Source: Bordetella petrii
Lineage (GTDB): Bacteria; Pseudomonadota; Gammaproteobacteria; Burkholderiales; Burkholderiaceae_B
Direction: 5' to 3'
Length of the DNA: 64,000 nt
Assembly: GCF_000067205.1 (NCBI RefSeq)
Contig: NC_010170.1
Coordinates: forward strand, 2,728,001-2,792,000
The position numbers and the translations under genes were made by a program. Under the pieces are notes generated by a model. It was not told where the DNA came from. It made no database searches and saw only the letters and a program-made list of their open reading frames with translations. This document shows positions 20,493 through 28,624 of the stretch, in pieces. Within the stretch, counting starts at the first letter, position 1. Every line of letters starts with the position of its first letter.

Positions 20493-20627
20493 GTCCGTTT
20501 GACACACCAGCCAATCCCGCCATGCTTCCGAACCACAAAATTCCCTCGCAATGCCCACCTAGACGATGAGAATGGATATTGTTCATGCTATCGTTCAGGT
20601 TTCAGTCATTTGCCCTGCGCCTCGCCC

Positions 20628-21803
20628 ATGACCGCTGCAACCACCGTCAAGACCTGGTATCTGGTCCACAAATGGACCAGCCTGGTGTGTACCTTGTTCT
20701 TGCTGGTCATCTGCCTGACCGGGCTTCCCCTGATCTTCCATCACGAAATCGAGCACCTGCTCGACGAGGGCAAGCCGGTGGCCGAATTGCCCGAAGGCGC
20801 GCCCACGGTCAGCCTGGACCGCATCGTCGCCCAGGGCCAGGCGCTGTATCCCGGCGAATATGTCGACTACGTCTTCCTCGACGAAGACGAGCCGCAGGCG
20901 TATGTGGGCCTGGTGCCCGAACTGGGCAAGGCGGTTGAAAAAGGCCACGCCGTGCGCGTCGACACGCGCACCGCCGAAGTCCTGTACGACGGCCCGCCCT
21001 ATGCCGAAGACCGGTTTTCGTTCATGGGCATCATGCTGGCGCTGCACGTCGACTTGTTCGCCGGCCTGACGGGCGAGTTGTTCCTGGGCTTCATGGGGTT
21101 GCTGTTCGTGGTGGCCCTCGTATCGGGCGTGGTGCTGTACGGCCCCTTCATGAAGAAGCTGGAATTTGGCACCGTGCGCGCCGCGCGCTCCACCCGCCTG
21201 AAGTGGCTGGATCTGCACAACCTGCTGGGCATCGTCACCCTGGTCTGGGCCTTCGTCGTGGGACTGACGGGCGTCATCAATGAACTGTCCACGCCGCTGT
21301 TCCGCCTGTGGCAGTCCACCGAATTGCCGCGCATCCTGGCGCCCTACCAGGGCCGGCCCGTGCCCACCACCCTGGCCTCGGTGCAGGACGCCGCCGATAC
21401 CGCCATGAAGGCCCTGCCCGGCCGCGAAGTCTCGTTCATCGCCTACCCCGGCAACGCCTACGGCAGCCCGCACCATTACATCGTGTGGCTCAAGGGCAAT
21501 ACGCCGCTGACCTCCAAGCTCAACAGCCCGGTGCTGGTCGACGGCGTCACCGGGGAACTCAGCGCCGTCGCGCGCATGCCCTGGTACCTGACCGCGCTAG
21601 AACTCTCGCGTCCGCTGCACTTCGGCGACTACGGCGGCATGCCGCTGAAAATTCTCTGGACCCTGCTGGATCTGGTCACCATCGTGGTGCTGGGCAGCGG
21701 GCTGTACCTATGGATCGCGCGCCGCAAGGCGACTGACGCGCGCATCGCCGAACTGGTGCGGCGCCATCAGCAAGCCGCCACGCCTGAACGGAGCCCCGCA
21801 TGA
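20628..21803 (+). CDS. PepSY-associated transmembrane protein
   Basis: 391 aa from ATG 20628 (MTAATTVKTWYLVHKWTSLV); the frame is open further upstream but runs into the repeat, so that extension is rejected. Four membrane segments are visible (about 17-37, 140-165, 190-215 and 350-372), with the typical LVHKWTSLVCTLFLLVICLTGLP and LHNLLGIVTLVWAFVVGLTG motifs and His residues that could bind haem. The family includes iron-siderophore reductases (FoxB/PiuB-like); that role is inferred. An AT-rich patch with GAGAAT/GATATT words at 20567-20585 could be a weak iron-regulator site. It overlaps the next small gene by 4 nt. Confidence 0.82.
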   Translation: MTAATTVKTWYLVHKWTSLVCTLFLLVICLTGLPLIFHHEIEHLLDEGKPVAELPEGAPTVSLDRIVAQGQALYPGEYVDYVFLDEDEPQAYVGLVPELGKAVEKGHAVRVDTRTAEVLYDGPPYAEDRFSFMGIMLALHVDLFAGLTGELFLGFMGLLFVVALVSGVVLYGPFMKKLEFGTVRAARSTRLKWLDLHNLLGIVTLVWAFVVGLTGVINELSTPLFRLWQSTELPRILAPYQGRPVPTTLASVQDAADTAMKALPGREVSFIAYPGNAYGSPHHYIVWLKGNTPLTSKLNSPVLVDGVTGELSAVARMPWYLTALELSRPLHFGDYGGMPLKILWTLLDLVTIVVLGSGLYLWIARRKATDARIAELVRRHQQAATPERSPA

Positions 21804-21985
21804 CCCCCCGCAGCCGTTTCCTGTTTATCTGGGGCGCGCCCATCGTGCTGGGCGTGCTCAGCATCTTCGGGTTGCTGGCGGCGCTGCTGGGCACGGGCCT
21901 GTGGCACTGGGCGTCGTGGCTGTCCCTGAGCGCGCTGCTGGCAGTTATTGCCAGGTACTGGTGGTTCCCGCCGGCCAAGGCCTGA
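21800..21985 (+). CDS. Small two-helix membrane protein of unknown function
   Basis: 61 aa (MTPRSRFLFIWGAPIVLGVL...) with two hydrophobic segments, about residues 8-30 and 35-55, rich in Trp and Leu. The start codon overlaps the stop of the PepSY protein (ATGA), which suggests the two are translated together and may act in one membrane complex. I do not recognise a named family. It is followed by a short GC-rich hairpin (21994-22012). Confidence 0.75.
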   Translation: MTPRSRFLFIWGAPIVLGVLSIFGLLAALLGTGLWHWASWLSLSALLAVIARYWWFPPAKA

Positions 21986-21993
21986 AAAGCCCA

Positions 21994-22012
21994 GCGCCCG
22001 CCGCGCGGGCGC
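21994..22012. terminator. GC-rich hairpin between convergent genes
   Basis: GCGCCCG pairs with CGGGCGC around a 5-nt loop. It lies between the 61-aa membrane-protein gene and the convergent aldo/keto reductase gene. There is no T-run, so it is only a weak bidirectional terminator candidate. Confidence 0.45.
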
Positions 22013-22042
22013 CCGGCATCGCTACACTACGCGCCGGCCTGC

Positions 22043-22870
22043 TCAGCCGCTGAAGCGCTCGGGGTCGGGCCCCAGGCGGGCGCCTTCGGGAAGGCCGTCA
22101 ATGGCGGCCATGTCATCGGCAGACAGTTCGAAATCGAGCACGTCGATGTTGGCCCGAATGCGGGCTGGCGTGACCGACTTCGGGATCGCGATTACGCCGT
22201 TCTGCAGATGCCAGCGCAGCGTCACCTGCGCGGCCGACTTGCCGTACTTTTCCGCCAGCGCGGCCAGCGCCTTGTCGCGCATGACGGTGCCCTGGCCCAA
22301 GGGGCTCCAGGCCTCGGTGGCAATGCCCTGCGCGGCATGGAAGGCGCGCAGCGGCTTTTGCGCAAAGCCGGGATGCAGTTCGACCTGGTTCACCGCCGGC
22401 ACCACGCCGGTCTCGTCGATCAGGCGCTGCAACTGAGCCTGCGGGAAGTTCGACACCCCGATCGAGCGCGCCCGCCCGTCTTCCTTGATGGCCACCAGCG
22501 CGCGCCAGGCATCCAGGTACTTGTCGCTGCCGGCCACCGGCCAATGAATAAGATACAGATCGACATACGCCAGCCCGAGCTTGTGCAGGCTGTCGTCCAT
22601 GGCCCGCTGGGCCGCGTCATAGTCGTGCTGGTCGTTCCACAGCTTGGTGGTGATGAACAAGTCTTTGCGCGCGACGCCCGCCGCGCGCAGGCCCGCGCCC
22701 ACGCCCACCTCGTTGCCATAGATGGCCGCGGTATCGACCAGCCGGTAGCCTGCCGCCAGCGCCTCTTTCACGCAGCCCGCCGCCTCGTTGTCGGGCACCT
22801 GCCACACGCCCAGGCCCAGTTGAGGAATCGAGTTGCCGTCGTTCAATTTCAGTATGGGCACCTTTGCCAT
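22043..22870 (-). CDS. Aldo/keto reductase (2,5-diketo-D-gluconate reductase-like)
   Basis: 275 aa from the ATG at 22870 (MAKVPILKLNDGNSIPQLGLGVWQV); the longer frame upstream lacks family likeness. Catalytic tetrad residues are visible: Asp in LVDTAAIYGNE (also Tyr), Lys in ITTKLWN and His in LIHWPV. NADPH-binding segments are WSPLGQG and IPKSVTPARI. It reduces aldehydes or ketones in the cytoplasm; DkgA/DkgB-like proteins often clear methylglyoxal. The substrate is not deducible. It is divergent from the Atm1-type transporter gene. Confidence 0.9.
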   Translation of the reverse strand: MAKVPILKLNDGNSIPQLGLGVWQVPDNEAAGCVKEALAAGYRLVDTAAIYGNEVGVGAGLRAAGVARKDLFITTKLWNDQHDYDAAQRAMDDSLHKLGLAYVDLYLIHWPVAGSDKYLDAWRALVAIKEDGRARSIGVSNFPQAQLQRLIDETGVVPAVNQVELHPGFAQKPLRAFHAAQGIATEAWSPLGQGTVMRDKALAALAEKYGKSAAQVTLRWHLQNGVIAIPKSVTPARIRANIDVLDFELSADDMAAIDGLPEGARLGPDPERFSG

Positions 22871-23145
22871 GAGACCTCCGAAAGTGAATGAGTAGCATGC
22901 GGATACGCCCGGCATGCCGGCAGGCATCTTGCCCCGATGATAGCCCCGCACCCGGCCGCGCTTCCAATCGGAACCCTGGCGCGCAAGACTTGCATACACA
23001 CAAAACCCATGCACACACCCTAGCACAGTCTCGCCGGGCACGGGCCGCGGCAAGGCCCCGGATAGCGGCGGGGCTTTCAGGCGCACGCCGCCCGGCTGGC
23101 GGATAATGCCGCCTTTCCGGCCGCGCCGACCTTGCCGCCTCTCCC

Positions 23146-24948
23146 ATGACCCAGCCCGACCCCTCTCCCACGCCGCGCGGCAGCCTTGCCACGCTGCGCA
23201 CCCTGCTGCCGTATCTGTGGCCGCCCGGCCGCACCGGCCTGAAGGCCCGCGTCGTCATCGCCCTGCTATGCCTGCTGGCCGCCAAGGCAGCCGTGGTGTA
23301 CGTGCCGCTGCTGTACAAATCGGCCGTGGACGAACTGGGTAAGCAAACCCCGGGCCCGATCACCGTGCCCCTGGGACTCATCCTGGCCTACGGCGCCGCG
23401 CGCGTCTTCTCGCTGCTGTTTTCCGAACTGCGCGACGCGGTGTTCGCCCGGGTGGGACAGCACGCCATCCGCGCCGTGGGACTACAGATCTTCCGCCACC
23501 TGCATGCGCTGGCGCTGCGTTTTCACCTCTCGCGCCAGACCGGGGGCCTGACGCGCGCCATCGAGCGCGGCACCAAGGGTATCCAGACCTTGCTGTCGTT
23601 CCTGCTCTTCAATGTGCTGCCCACCTTTTTCGAAATCGGCCTGGTGTGCGCCGTGCTGTGGAAGATGTTCGACTTCTGGCTGGCCGCCGTCACGGCCCTG
23701 ACCGTGGGCCTGTACCTGGCCTACACGCTGGTGGTCACCGAGTGGCGCACCAAATTCCGCCGGCTGATGAACGAAACCGATTCCGAAGCCAACACCAAAG
23801 CGGTCGAAAGCCTGCTGAACTACGAAACCGTCAAGTACTTCGGCAACGAAGAACACGAGGCGCGCCGCTACGATGCGTCGCTGACCCGCTACGAGCGCGC
23901 CGCGGTACGCAGCCAGGTCAGCCTGTCGATCCTGAACATCGGCCAGGCGATCATCATCTCGGTGGGACTGACGGCTGTCATGTGGATGGCCGCGCAAGGC
24001 ATTGCCGACGGCCGCTACACGCTGGGCGATTTCGTGTTGGTCAATACTTACCTGCTGCAGTTGTACGATCCGCTCAGTTTCTTCGGTTTTATCTACCGCG
24101 AAATCAAGCAGTCCCTGATCGACATGGAGCGCATGTTCGAGCTGCTGGGCCAGCAGCGCGAAATCGGCGATAAGCCCGGCGCCGGCGCGCTGCGGCTGGC
24201 GGGAGCCAGCGTGGAATTCCGCGATGTCGTGTTCGGCTACGACGCGCGCCGACCGATCCTGAAAGGCGTCAGCTTCCAGATACCGGCTGGCCGCACGGTG
24301 GCGGTGGTGGGTTCGTCGGGCGCCGGCAAATCGACGCTGGCGCGCCTGTTGTTCCGTTTTTACGACGTCGAACGGGGCGCCATCCTGATCGACGGCCAGG
24401 ACATCCGCGACGTCACGCAGGCCAGCCTGCGCGCCACCATCGGCGTGGTACCGCAAGACACCGTACTGTTCAACGACACCATCCACTACAACATTGCCTA
24501 CGGCCGGCCCGGCGCCACCGACGGCGAAGTGCAGGCGGCCGCGCGCCTGGCGCACGTACACGACCTGGTCATGAGCATGCCCGACGGCTACCGCACGCTG
24601 GTCGGCGAGCGCGGGCTGAAATTGTCGGGCGGCGAAAAGCAGCGCGTGGCCATTGCCCGCACCATCCTGAAGAACCCGTCGATTTTCTTGTTCGACGAAG
24701 CCACCAGCGCGCTAGACTCGCACACCGAACGCGAAATCCAGGCTAACCTGCGCGAAGTCAGCCAGGGGCGCACTACCTTGATCATCGCGCACCGCCTGTC
24801 CACTATCGCCGACGCCGACGAAATCATCGTGCTCGGCGACGGCCGCATCGTCGAACGCGGACGCCACGCGGCGCTGCTTGCGCGCGGCGGCGCCTACGCC
24901 GCCATGTGGGAAAAACAAGCCCACGCGGGCGACGCAATACCAGTCTGA
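23146..24948 (+). CDS. Atm1-type ABC exporter (fused permease and ATPase)
   Basis: 600 aa. About six membrane helices (residues 25-320) are fused to a nucleotide-binding domain with Walker A GSSGAGKST, signature LSGGEKQR, Walker B IFLFDEATSALD and H-loop IIAHRLST. The segments RAIERGTKGIQTLLSFLLFNVLPTFFEI and KYFGNEEHEARRY are typical of the Atm1/ABCB7/HMT1 group, which exports glutathione-linked metals or Fe-S precursors from the cytoplasm. The next gene, a Rieske protein, starts 6 nt after the stop, so the two are co-transcribed. Metal or thiol export is inferred from the family. Confidence 0.9.
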   Translation: MTQPDPSPTPRGSLATLRTLLPYLWPPGRTGLKARVVIALLCLLAAKAAVVYVPLLYKSAVDELGKQTPGPITVPLGLILAYGAARVFSLLFSELRDAVFARVGQHAIRAVGLQIFRHLHALALRFHLSRQTGGLTRAIERGTKGIQTLLSFLLFNVLPTFFEIGLVCAVLWKMFDFWLAAVTALTVGLYLAYTLVVTEWRTKFRRLMNETDSEANTKAVESLLNYETVKYFGNEEHEARRYDASLTRYERAAVRSQVSLSILNIGQAIIISVGLTAVMWMAAQGIADGRYTLGDFVLVNTYLLQLYDPLSFFGFIYREIKQSLIDMERMFELLGQQREIGDKPGAGALRLAGASVEFRDVVFGYDARRPILKGVSFQIPAGRTVAVVGSSGAGKSTLARLLFRFYDVERGAILIDGQDIRDVTQASLRATIGVVPQDTVLFNDTIHYNIAYGRPGATDGEVQAAARLAHVHDLVMSMPDGYRTLVGERGLKLSGGEKQRVAIARTILKNPSIFLFDEATSALDSHTEREIQANLREVSQGRTTLIIAHRLSTIADADEIIVLGDGRIVERGRHAALLARGGAYAAMWEKQAHAGDAIPV

Positions 24949-24954
24949 GCCACT

Positions 24955-25362
24955 ATGTCCGATACCTGTCCTGTTGCCCCCGTATACGTCTGCGCCAGCG
25001 ACGCACTGGTCGAAGGCGGCCTGGGAGTAAAACTGCCGGCCGCCGAAGGCGCCGGGCGCACCACGGTGTTCTTCGTGCGGTACCGCGGACTCGTCTACGG
25101 CTACGTAAACCGCTGCGCCCACCAGGGCGTCGAGCTGGACTGGGAAAACAGTTTTTTCACGCGGGCCGGCGATCTGCTGATGTGCGCCCGCCATGGCGCC
25201 ACCTATCAGCCCGACACCGGCCTGTGCGTGGGCGGGCCGTGCAGAAACGGCCGCCTGGCGCCGCTGCAGGTGCAGGAACGCGACGGTGCGGTGTACTGGC
25301 TGCCCGGCGGCAAGGTCCGGCCGCTGGACGAGGCCGCGGAGGCTCCTACGGGGCCAGCTTGA
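24955..25362 (+). CDS. Rieske [2Fe-2S] domain protein
   Basis: 135 aa with both Rieske ligand boxes: C-x-H in NRCAHQGVEL and C-x-x-H in LMCARHGATYQPDTG. No signal peptide or membrane anchor, so it is a small soluble ferredoxin-like protein. It lies 6 nt downstream of the Atm1-type exporter, which is of interest since Atm1 proteins affect Fe-S metabolism, but a functional link is only inferred. Its last 17 nt overlap the convergent small Cys-rich gene. Electron partner unknown. Confidence 0.9.
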   Translation: MSDTCPVAPVYVCASDALVEGGLGVKLPAAEGAGRTTVFFVRYRGLVYGYVNRCAHQGVELDWENSFFTRAGDLLMCARHGATYQPDTGLCVGGPCRNGRLAPLQVQERDGAVYWLPGGKVRPLDEAAEAPTGPA

Positions 25363-25561
25363 ACCCCAGGTCAATGCCCCATTTGTCTGTTTCGCGCAGC
25401 CATTTCGCCCCGCATTCCAGGCAGCGGAAATGATCTTCGCGGCAGCCTTCGCGCCCTTTCTGGTTCGAAAATATGAATCCCTGGTGCCCTAGCCCCAGGT
25501 GCGGCTCGATCCCCGGCACGCCCGGCGCGATGGTCTGGCATGCAACACACATGATGCTCAT
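25346..25561 (-). CDS. Small Cys-rich (zinc-ribbon-like) protein
   Basis: 71 aa from the ATG at 25561 (MSIMCVACQTIAPGV), which has an AGAGG ribosome-binding site 7 nt upstream; a GTG five codons earlier is less likely. Two C-x2-C pairs (CVAC at residues 4-7 and CLEC about 47-50) plus a His suggest a metal-binding knuckle. The end of the gene overlaps the convergent Rieske gene by 17 nt. A 12-bp AT-rich inverted repeat sits just upstream. I do not recognise the family. Confidence 0.7.
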   Translation of the reverse strand: MSIMCVACQTIAPGVPGIEPHLGLGHQGFIFSNQKGREGCREDHFRCLECGAKWLRETDKWGIDLGFKLAP

Positions 25562-25572
25562 GAGCAACCTCT

Positions 25573-25617
25573 GCACAACAATTAATAAATTTTAAAGGAT
25601 TTAACTAATTGTTGTGC
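25573..25617 (-). promoter_or_regulatory. AT-rich inverted repeat, likely operator/promoter of the Cys-rich gene
   Basis: GCACAACAATTA (25573-25584) and TAATTGTTGTGC (25606-25617) form a perfect 12-bp inverted repeat separated by 21 nt. The repeat and its spacer are strikingly AT-rich for this genome. It lies 12 nt upstream of the minus-strand start at 25561, so a bound dimer would cover the promoter and ribosome-binding region. The regulator is unknown. A direct repeat of GCCTGTATCTCCGT (25620 and 25635) follows on the other side. Confidence 0.6.
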
Positions 25618-25669
25618 CCGCCTGTATCTCCGTCGCCTGTATCTCCGTATATGGCGGCGCCGCTTTTGC

Positions 25670-26776
25670 TCAGGCCGGCGGCAAGGCCGCGTAGCAGGTT
25701 GCCAGGTGATAAGGCGTAGTCGAGGGCATATCGGAACGCGCCAGCGCCCCGTCCGCGGCCAGGCATTCCCGCCACCCCAGGGGCGACAAGAACCGGTTGC
25801 GCAATGCCGCCAGCTGCACGGCCAGGGCCGCCCGGTCGCCGCTAACCGCCAGGTAGCGCGCGTACTCCGTCTGGGCCCAGATGCGTTCGGTGGCGTCGCA
25901 CACCCGGCCATCTTCGTGCAGGGCCGCCAGTACGCCGCTGGTGGCATCCCGCACGCCATGCCGACGCGCCCAGGCGCACCCACGGGGCACCGCCAACGCC
26001 AGCTCCAGGCCGGCAAACACTGCTGGCGCGCTGTCGAGCAGCACGAACCATTCGAACTGATGGCCAGGCTCGATGCGGTTGCCGGGCGTGCCTAGTGGGG
26101 CTTCGGCAATGCATTGCGTGGGCGCGTGCAGGAAGGCATCGGCCACGCCCTGCGCCAGGCCACGCAGCCGCTGCGCGAACCAGGCGGGTTCGGCCACGCG
26201 CGAGGCGGCCAGGTAGGCCTCGGTCAGGTGCATGGCCGGATTCTGCGCCGGCCCCTGGCTGACCTGCCGCCAGTCGGCCGACATGGCGGCGTAATACAGG
26301 CCGTCATCGCGCCGGAAACGCGCCTCGACCTGCTCGGCCGTCTGCAGCAGGGCCTGGCGCGCCTGGGCATTGTGCGAGCGCGCGAAATAGGCTGCGCAGG
26401 CAAACACCACGAAGGCATGGGTGTACAGGTCTTGCGCGTCGTCCAGCGGCCGACCGTCGGCATCGACGCTGTAGCGCCAGCCGCCGTGCCGCTCGTCGCG
26501 GAAATAGCGCAGCAACGCCTCGAACAACCGGTCGGCATGCCGCGCATGGGCGGGCTCGGGCGAGCTGGCATACACATACAGCTGGCGCGCGCAGGCCATG
26601 GCGCGATAGCGCTGCGGCGCCAGGGGCGTCCCGCTGTCGCCAGCTAGCGATTCATACGGCAGCCCCATGCGTTCATTAAAGCCGTGCCCGATCCACAGCG
26701 GCAGTATCACGGTGCTGAAATGATGGCGCAGGGCCTGGATGGTGCGGGAAAGTTCAGGGCTAGCGGAAGCGCTCAT
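25670..26776 (-). CDS. AGE-family sugar epimerase/isomerase (N-acylglucosamine 2-epimerase-like)
   Basis: 368 aa from ATG 26776 (MSASASPELSRTIQALRHHF); the frame is open 33 codons upstream without family likeness. It has the alternating helical pattern of the (alpha/alpha)6 barrel and the catalytic His regions EPGHQFEWFVLLD and TTPYHLAT. Homologues interconvert free sugars such as mannose and fructose, or N-acetyl-glucosamine and N-acetyl-mannosamine; which one applies cannot be decided here. No sugar genes are adjacent. Cytoplasmic. Confidence 0.85.
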   Translation of the reverse strand: MSASASPELSRTIQALRHHFSTVILPLWIGHGFNERMGLPYESLAGDSGTPLAPQRYRAMACARQLYVYASSPEPAHARHADRLFEALLRYFRDERHGGWRYSVDADGRPLDDAQDLYTHAFVVFACAAYFARSHNAQARQALLQTAEQVEARFRRDDGLYYAAMSADWRQVSQGPAQNPAMHLTEAYLAASRVAEPAWFAQRLRGLAQGVADAFLHAPTQCIAEAPLGTPGNRIEPGHQFEWFVLLDSAPAVFAGLELALAVPRGCAWARRHGVRDATSGVLAALHEDGRVCDATERIWAQTEYARYLAVSGDRAALAVQLAALRNRFLSPLGWRECLAADGALARSDMPSTTPYHLATCYAALPPA

Positions 26777-26911
26777 CGATGCATGGCGCGCCGATGGCGC
26801 GCGCCGTAAATGACAAAGCAGCGACGATAACCCGGATTTGTAGCGCAGCCGGGCCAGGCATCGGTTCTCCTTCATGGGCGCGCGCAGTTTGCAAGGCTCT
26901 CCGGGCCTTCG

Positions 26912-27124
26912 TCAGCGGAATATGTTTTCTTCTACCCAGTTCTGCGCAAAAATTTCTGCGCGATCGCGCGCCTCGTGCAACGAAGCGCAGTCGCCCAGAT
27001 ACGAAAAGGCGGCATCGACTTCGGTGCCTCCTTCGGCCGTTACCGTCAGCAGTACGCCGTATCCGCCGGTATCCATGGCCGCTGTGGATACGTCGATCAG
27101 TACTTCCTGGTCATGATGCTGCAT
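26912..27124 (-). CDS. Small hypothetical protein
   Basis: 70 aa from ATG 27124 (MQHHDQEVLIDVSTAAMDTG) behind a strong GGGAGG ribosome-binding site. It is acidic, with a predicted beta-hairpin (GVLLTVTAEGGTEVDAAFSY) followed by an amphipathic helix (LHEARDRAEIFAQNWVEEN). No membrane segment and only one Cys. I do not recognise the family. It is separated by about 135 nt from the AGE gene on the same strand. Confidence 0.65.
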   Translation of the reverse strand: MQHHDQEVLIDVSTAAMDTGGYGVLLTVTAEGGTEVDAAFSYLGDCASLHEARDRAEIFAQNWVEENIFR

Positions 27125-27300
27125 GGCTTCCTCCCAGTCGGTTACCCAAACGCGTGAATCCACGCGTGGCGCTGGCGGGGCCCATTTGTAAGGTCTGCAT
27201 GGCAATTGGACCCCCTGGCGGCACGCAAGTTCATCTTACCGGGGGGGTGCGGGCGGCGATACCCTGGCATCCCCTAGGATGGCGCGCCGTGGCAGAGCGG

Positions 27301-27525
27301 TTATCCCAGGTGGATGGCGCCCGGCGCTTCCATGTGCAGGGCCAGGCGGCCCTTGTCGGTCAGCACGAGCTGGCCGGCTTCGGTTTCGCGCACGCAACGC
27401 AGGATCAGCAAGCCGTCGGCCACGTGCTCGGGCACCTGTCCGCGTGGCACGCCGCCTGTGTCGCCGTTGGCAACGAATTGCAGCCAATGGGCAAGCTCGC
27501 CCTGTTGAATCTTCATGCGCGCCAT
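27301..27525 (-). CDS. Small hypothetical protein, winged-helix-like
   Basis: 74 aa (MARMKIQQGELAHWLQFVAN...). A second ATG three codons in (27516) is an equal start candidate; neither has a clear ribosome-binding site. The C-terminal TEAGQLVLTDKGRLALHM resembles the end of winged-helix domains, where 'LTxxGRxAL' follows the wing, but the rest is too short for a full regulator. Codon use is like that of its neighbours. The 176-nt stretch upstream of 27301 toward 27124 holds only a small GC-rich imperfect hairpin near 27270. Confidence 0.5.
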   Translation of the reverse strand: MARMKIQQGELAHWLQFVANGDTGGVPRGQVPEHVADGLLILRCVRETEAGQLVLTDKGRLALHMEAPGAIHLG

Positions 27526-27577
27526 GGGTCTATACGAAGAAAAATCTCATCACTACGATAGCATGCGCCCGGCGCGC

Positions 27578-28324
27578 TCAGCGCAGCAGCGCCGGCAACG
27601 CCGAGGCCAGCAGCGCCAGGCCGGATGCCGTCAGCATTCCCAGCACAATCTTGCGAAACGTTGCATCACTGATGCCAACATAGGCGCGCGCACCCAGCCA
27701 GCCGGGCACCAGCATGGCCGGAATGGCCAGGGCCAGCGACGGCGCCATGGCCCGCGTCACCACCCCGCTGGCCAGGTACGACAGCATGGTCGCGGCCAGC
27801 ATGGCCAGGTTGAAGTTCTGGATGATCGAACGCTGCGCGTCTTTCTCGAACCCGCGCAACGTGCACCATAAGGTGGGCAGCACGCCAGTAAAGCCCCCCA
27901 CCCCGCCCATGACGCCGCCCAGCAGGCCCACCCCCGCGTCGGCCAGGCGCCCGCCCGCCGTCAGGCGCGGCAGCCGGCTGGCCGCCAGCATGAACGGACA
28001 CCAGGTGGCCAGGAAACCGCCCACCAGGGCCTTGAACAGCGCGGGGTTCAGCAGGGGCAGCACCGCCACGCCCAGGGGAATGCCCAGCAGCCCGCCAGCC
28101 ACGAATGGCAGCAGGCGCGCCGCGTCGAAACCGCGCCGCACCGTCACCGCGGCCAGTATCTGCCCGGCCAGGGCACACGCCACCGCCAGCACGGCGGCCA
28201 GGCGCGGGTCCAGCGTCCAGGCCCAGAACGACATGGCCACCATGCCGAAGCCGAAGCCGGCCAGGCCTTGCACGAAACCCGCTACCGCCGCGCCGGCGGC
28301 AATGACGACAAACATCCAATCCAT
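27578..28324 (-). CDS. TauE/SafE-family membrane permease
   Basis: 248 aa from ATG 28324 (MDWMFVVIAAGAAVAGFVQG). About eight hydrophobic segments and the family's N-terminal GxxAGFVQGLAGFGFG and central LLGGVMGGVGGFTGVLPTLW repeats identify a TauE/SafE/DUF81 carrier. Characterised members move sulfite, sulfoacetate or other organic anions across the inner membrane. The substrate is not deducible from context. It is the last gene before the divergent VOC/hpa region. Confidence 0.88.
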   Translation of the reverse strand: MDWMFVVIAAGAAVAGFVQGLAGFGFGMVAMSFWAWTLDPRLAAVLAVACALAGQILAAVTVRRGFDAARLLPFVAGGLLGIPLGVAVLPLLNPALFKALVGGFLATWCPFMLAASRLPRLTAGGRLADAGVGLLGGVMGGVGGFTGVLPTLWCTLRGFEKDAQRSIIQNFNLAMLAATMLSYLASGVVTRAMAPSLALAIPAMLVPGWLGARAYVGISDATFRKIVLGMLTASGLALLASALPALLR

Positions 28325-28464
28325 GGGCACGAAGGCTCCCGGGGCTGCACAGGTACAGGCGCGGATCGTAACGCCTGAAACGATTTTGTGCTTGCGTCCG
28401 CCGAAACCCGGGACTAAATTGGAGTTGCCGGGCATCTGACACCCATGCGTGCGAAGCCTGGCAG

Positions 28465-28498
28465 GAGCGCCCCACACTCGTCCCGAGCTGGGGCGCTC
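28465..28498 (+). terminator. Strong hairpin with T-rich tail, not behind any annotated gene
   Basis: GAGCGCCCCA pairs with TGGGGCGCTC (10 bp), with a further inner CTCG/CGAG stem, followed by TTCATT. It lies 127 nt upstream of the VOC gene and downstream of no ORF on this strand. It may end a short untranslated RNA starting near 28410-28430 (a -10-like ACTAAATT lies at 28411-28420). The rest of the 300-nt gap 28325-28624 shows nothing else. Confidence 0.5.
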
Positions 28499-28624
28499 TT
28501 CATTGCGTGCCCGGAACCCGTATGCGGCGTCTTGGAATATGCCGAATGTGCCAGCCCGCGCTGCGCGCCTACAATCGGCGGACACGGGTGGCCGCGCGGC
28601 CGCCGCAACACACTGGGGGCACGC

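Noticed and set aside
20463..20627. Longer N-terminus for the PepSY protein
   Set aside because: It would start inside the TGTCTGAC repeat and adds residues without a membrane or family pattern; ATG 20628 gives the normal N-terminus.
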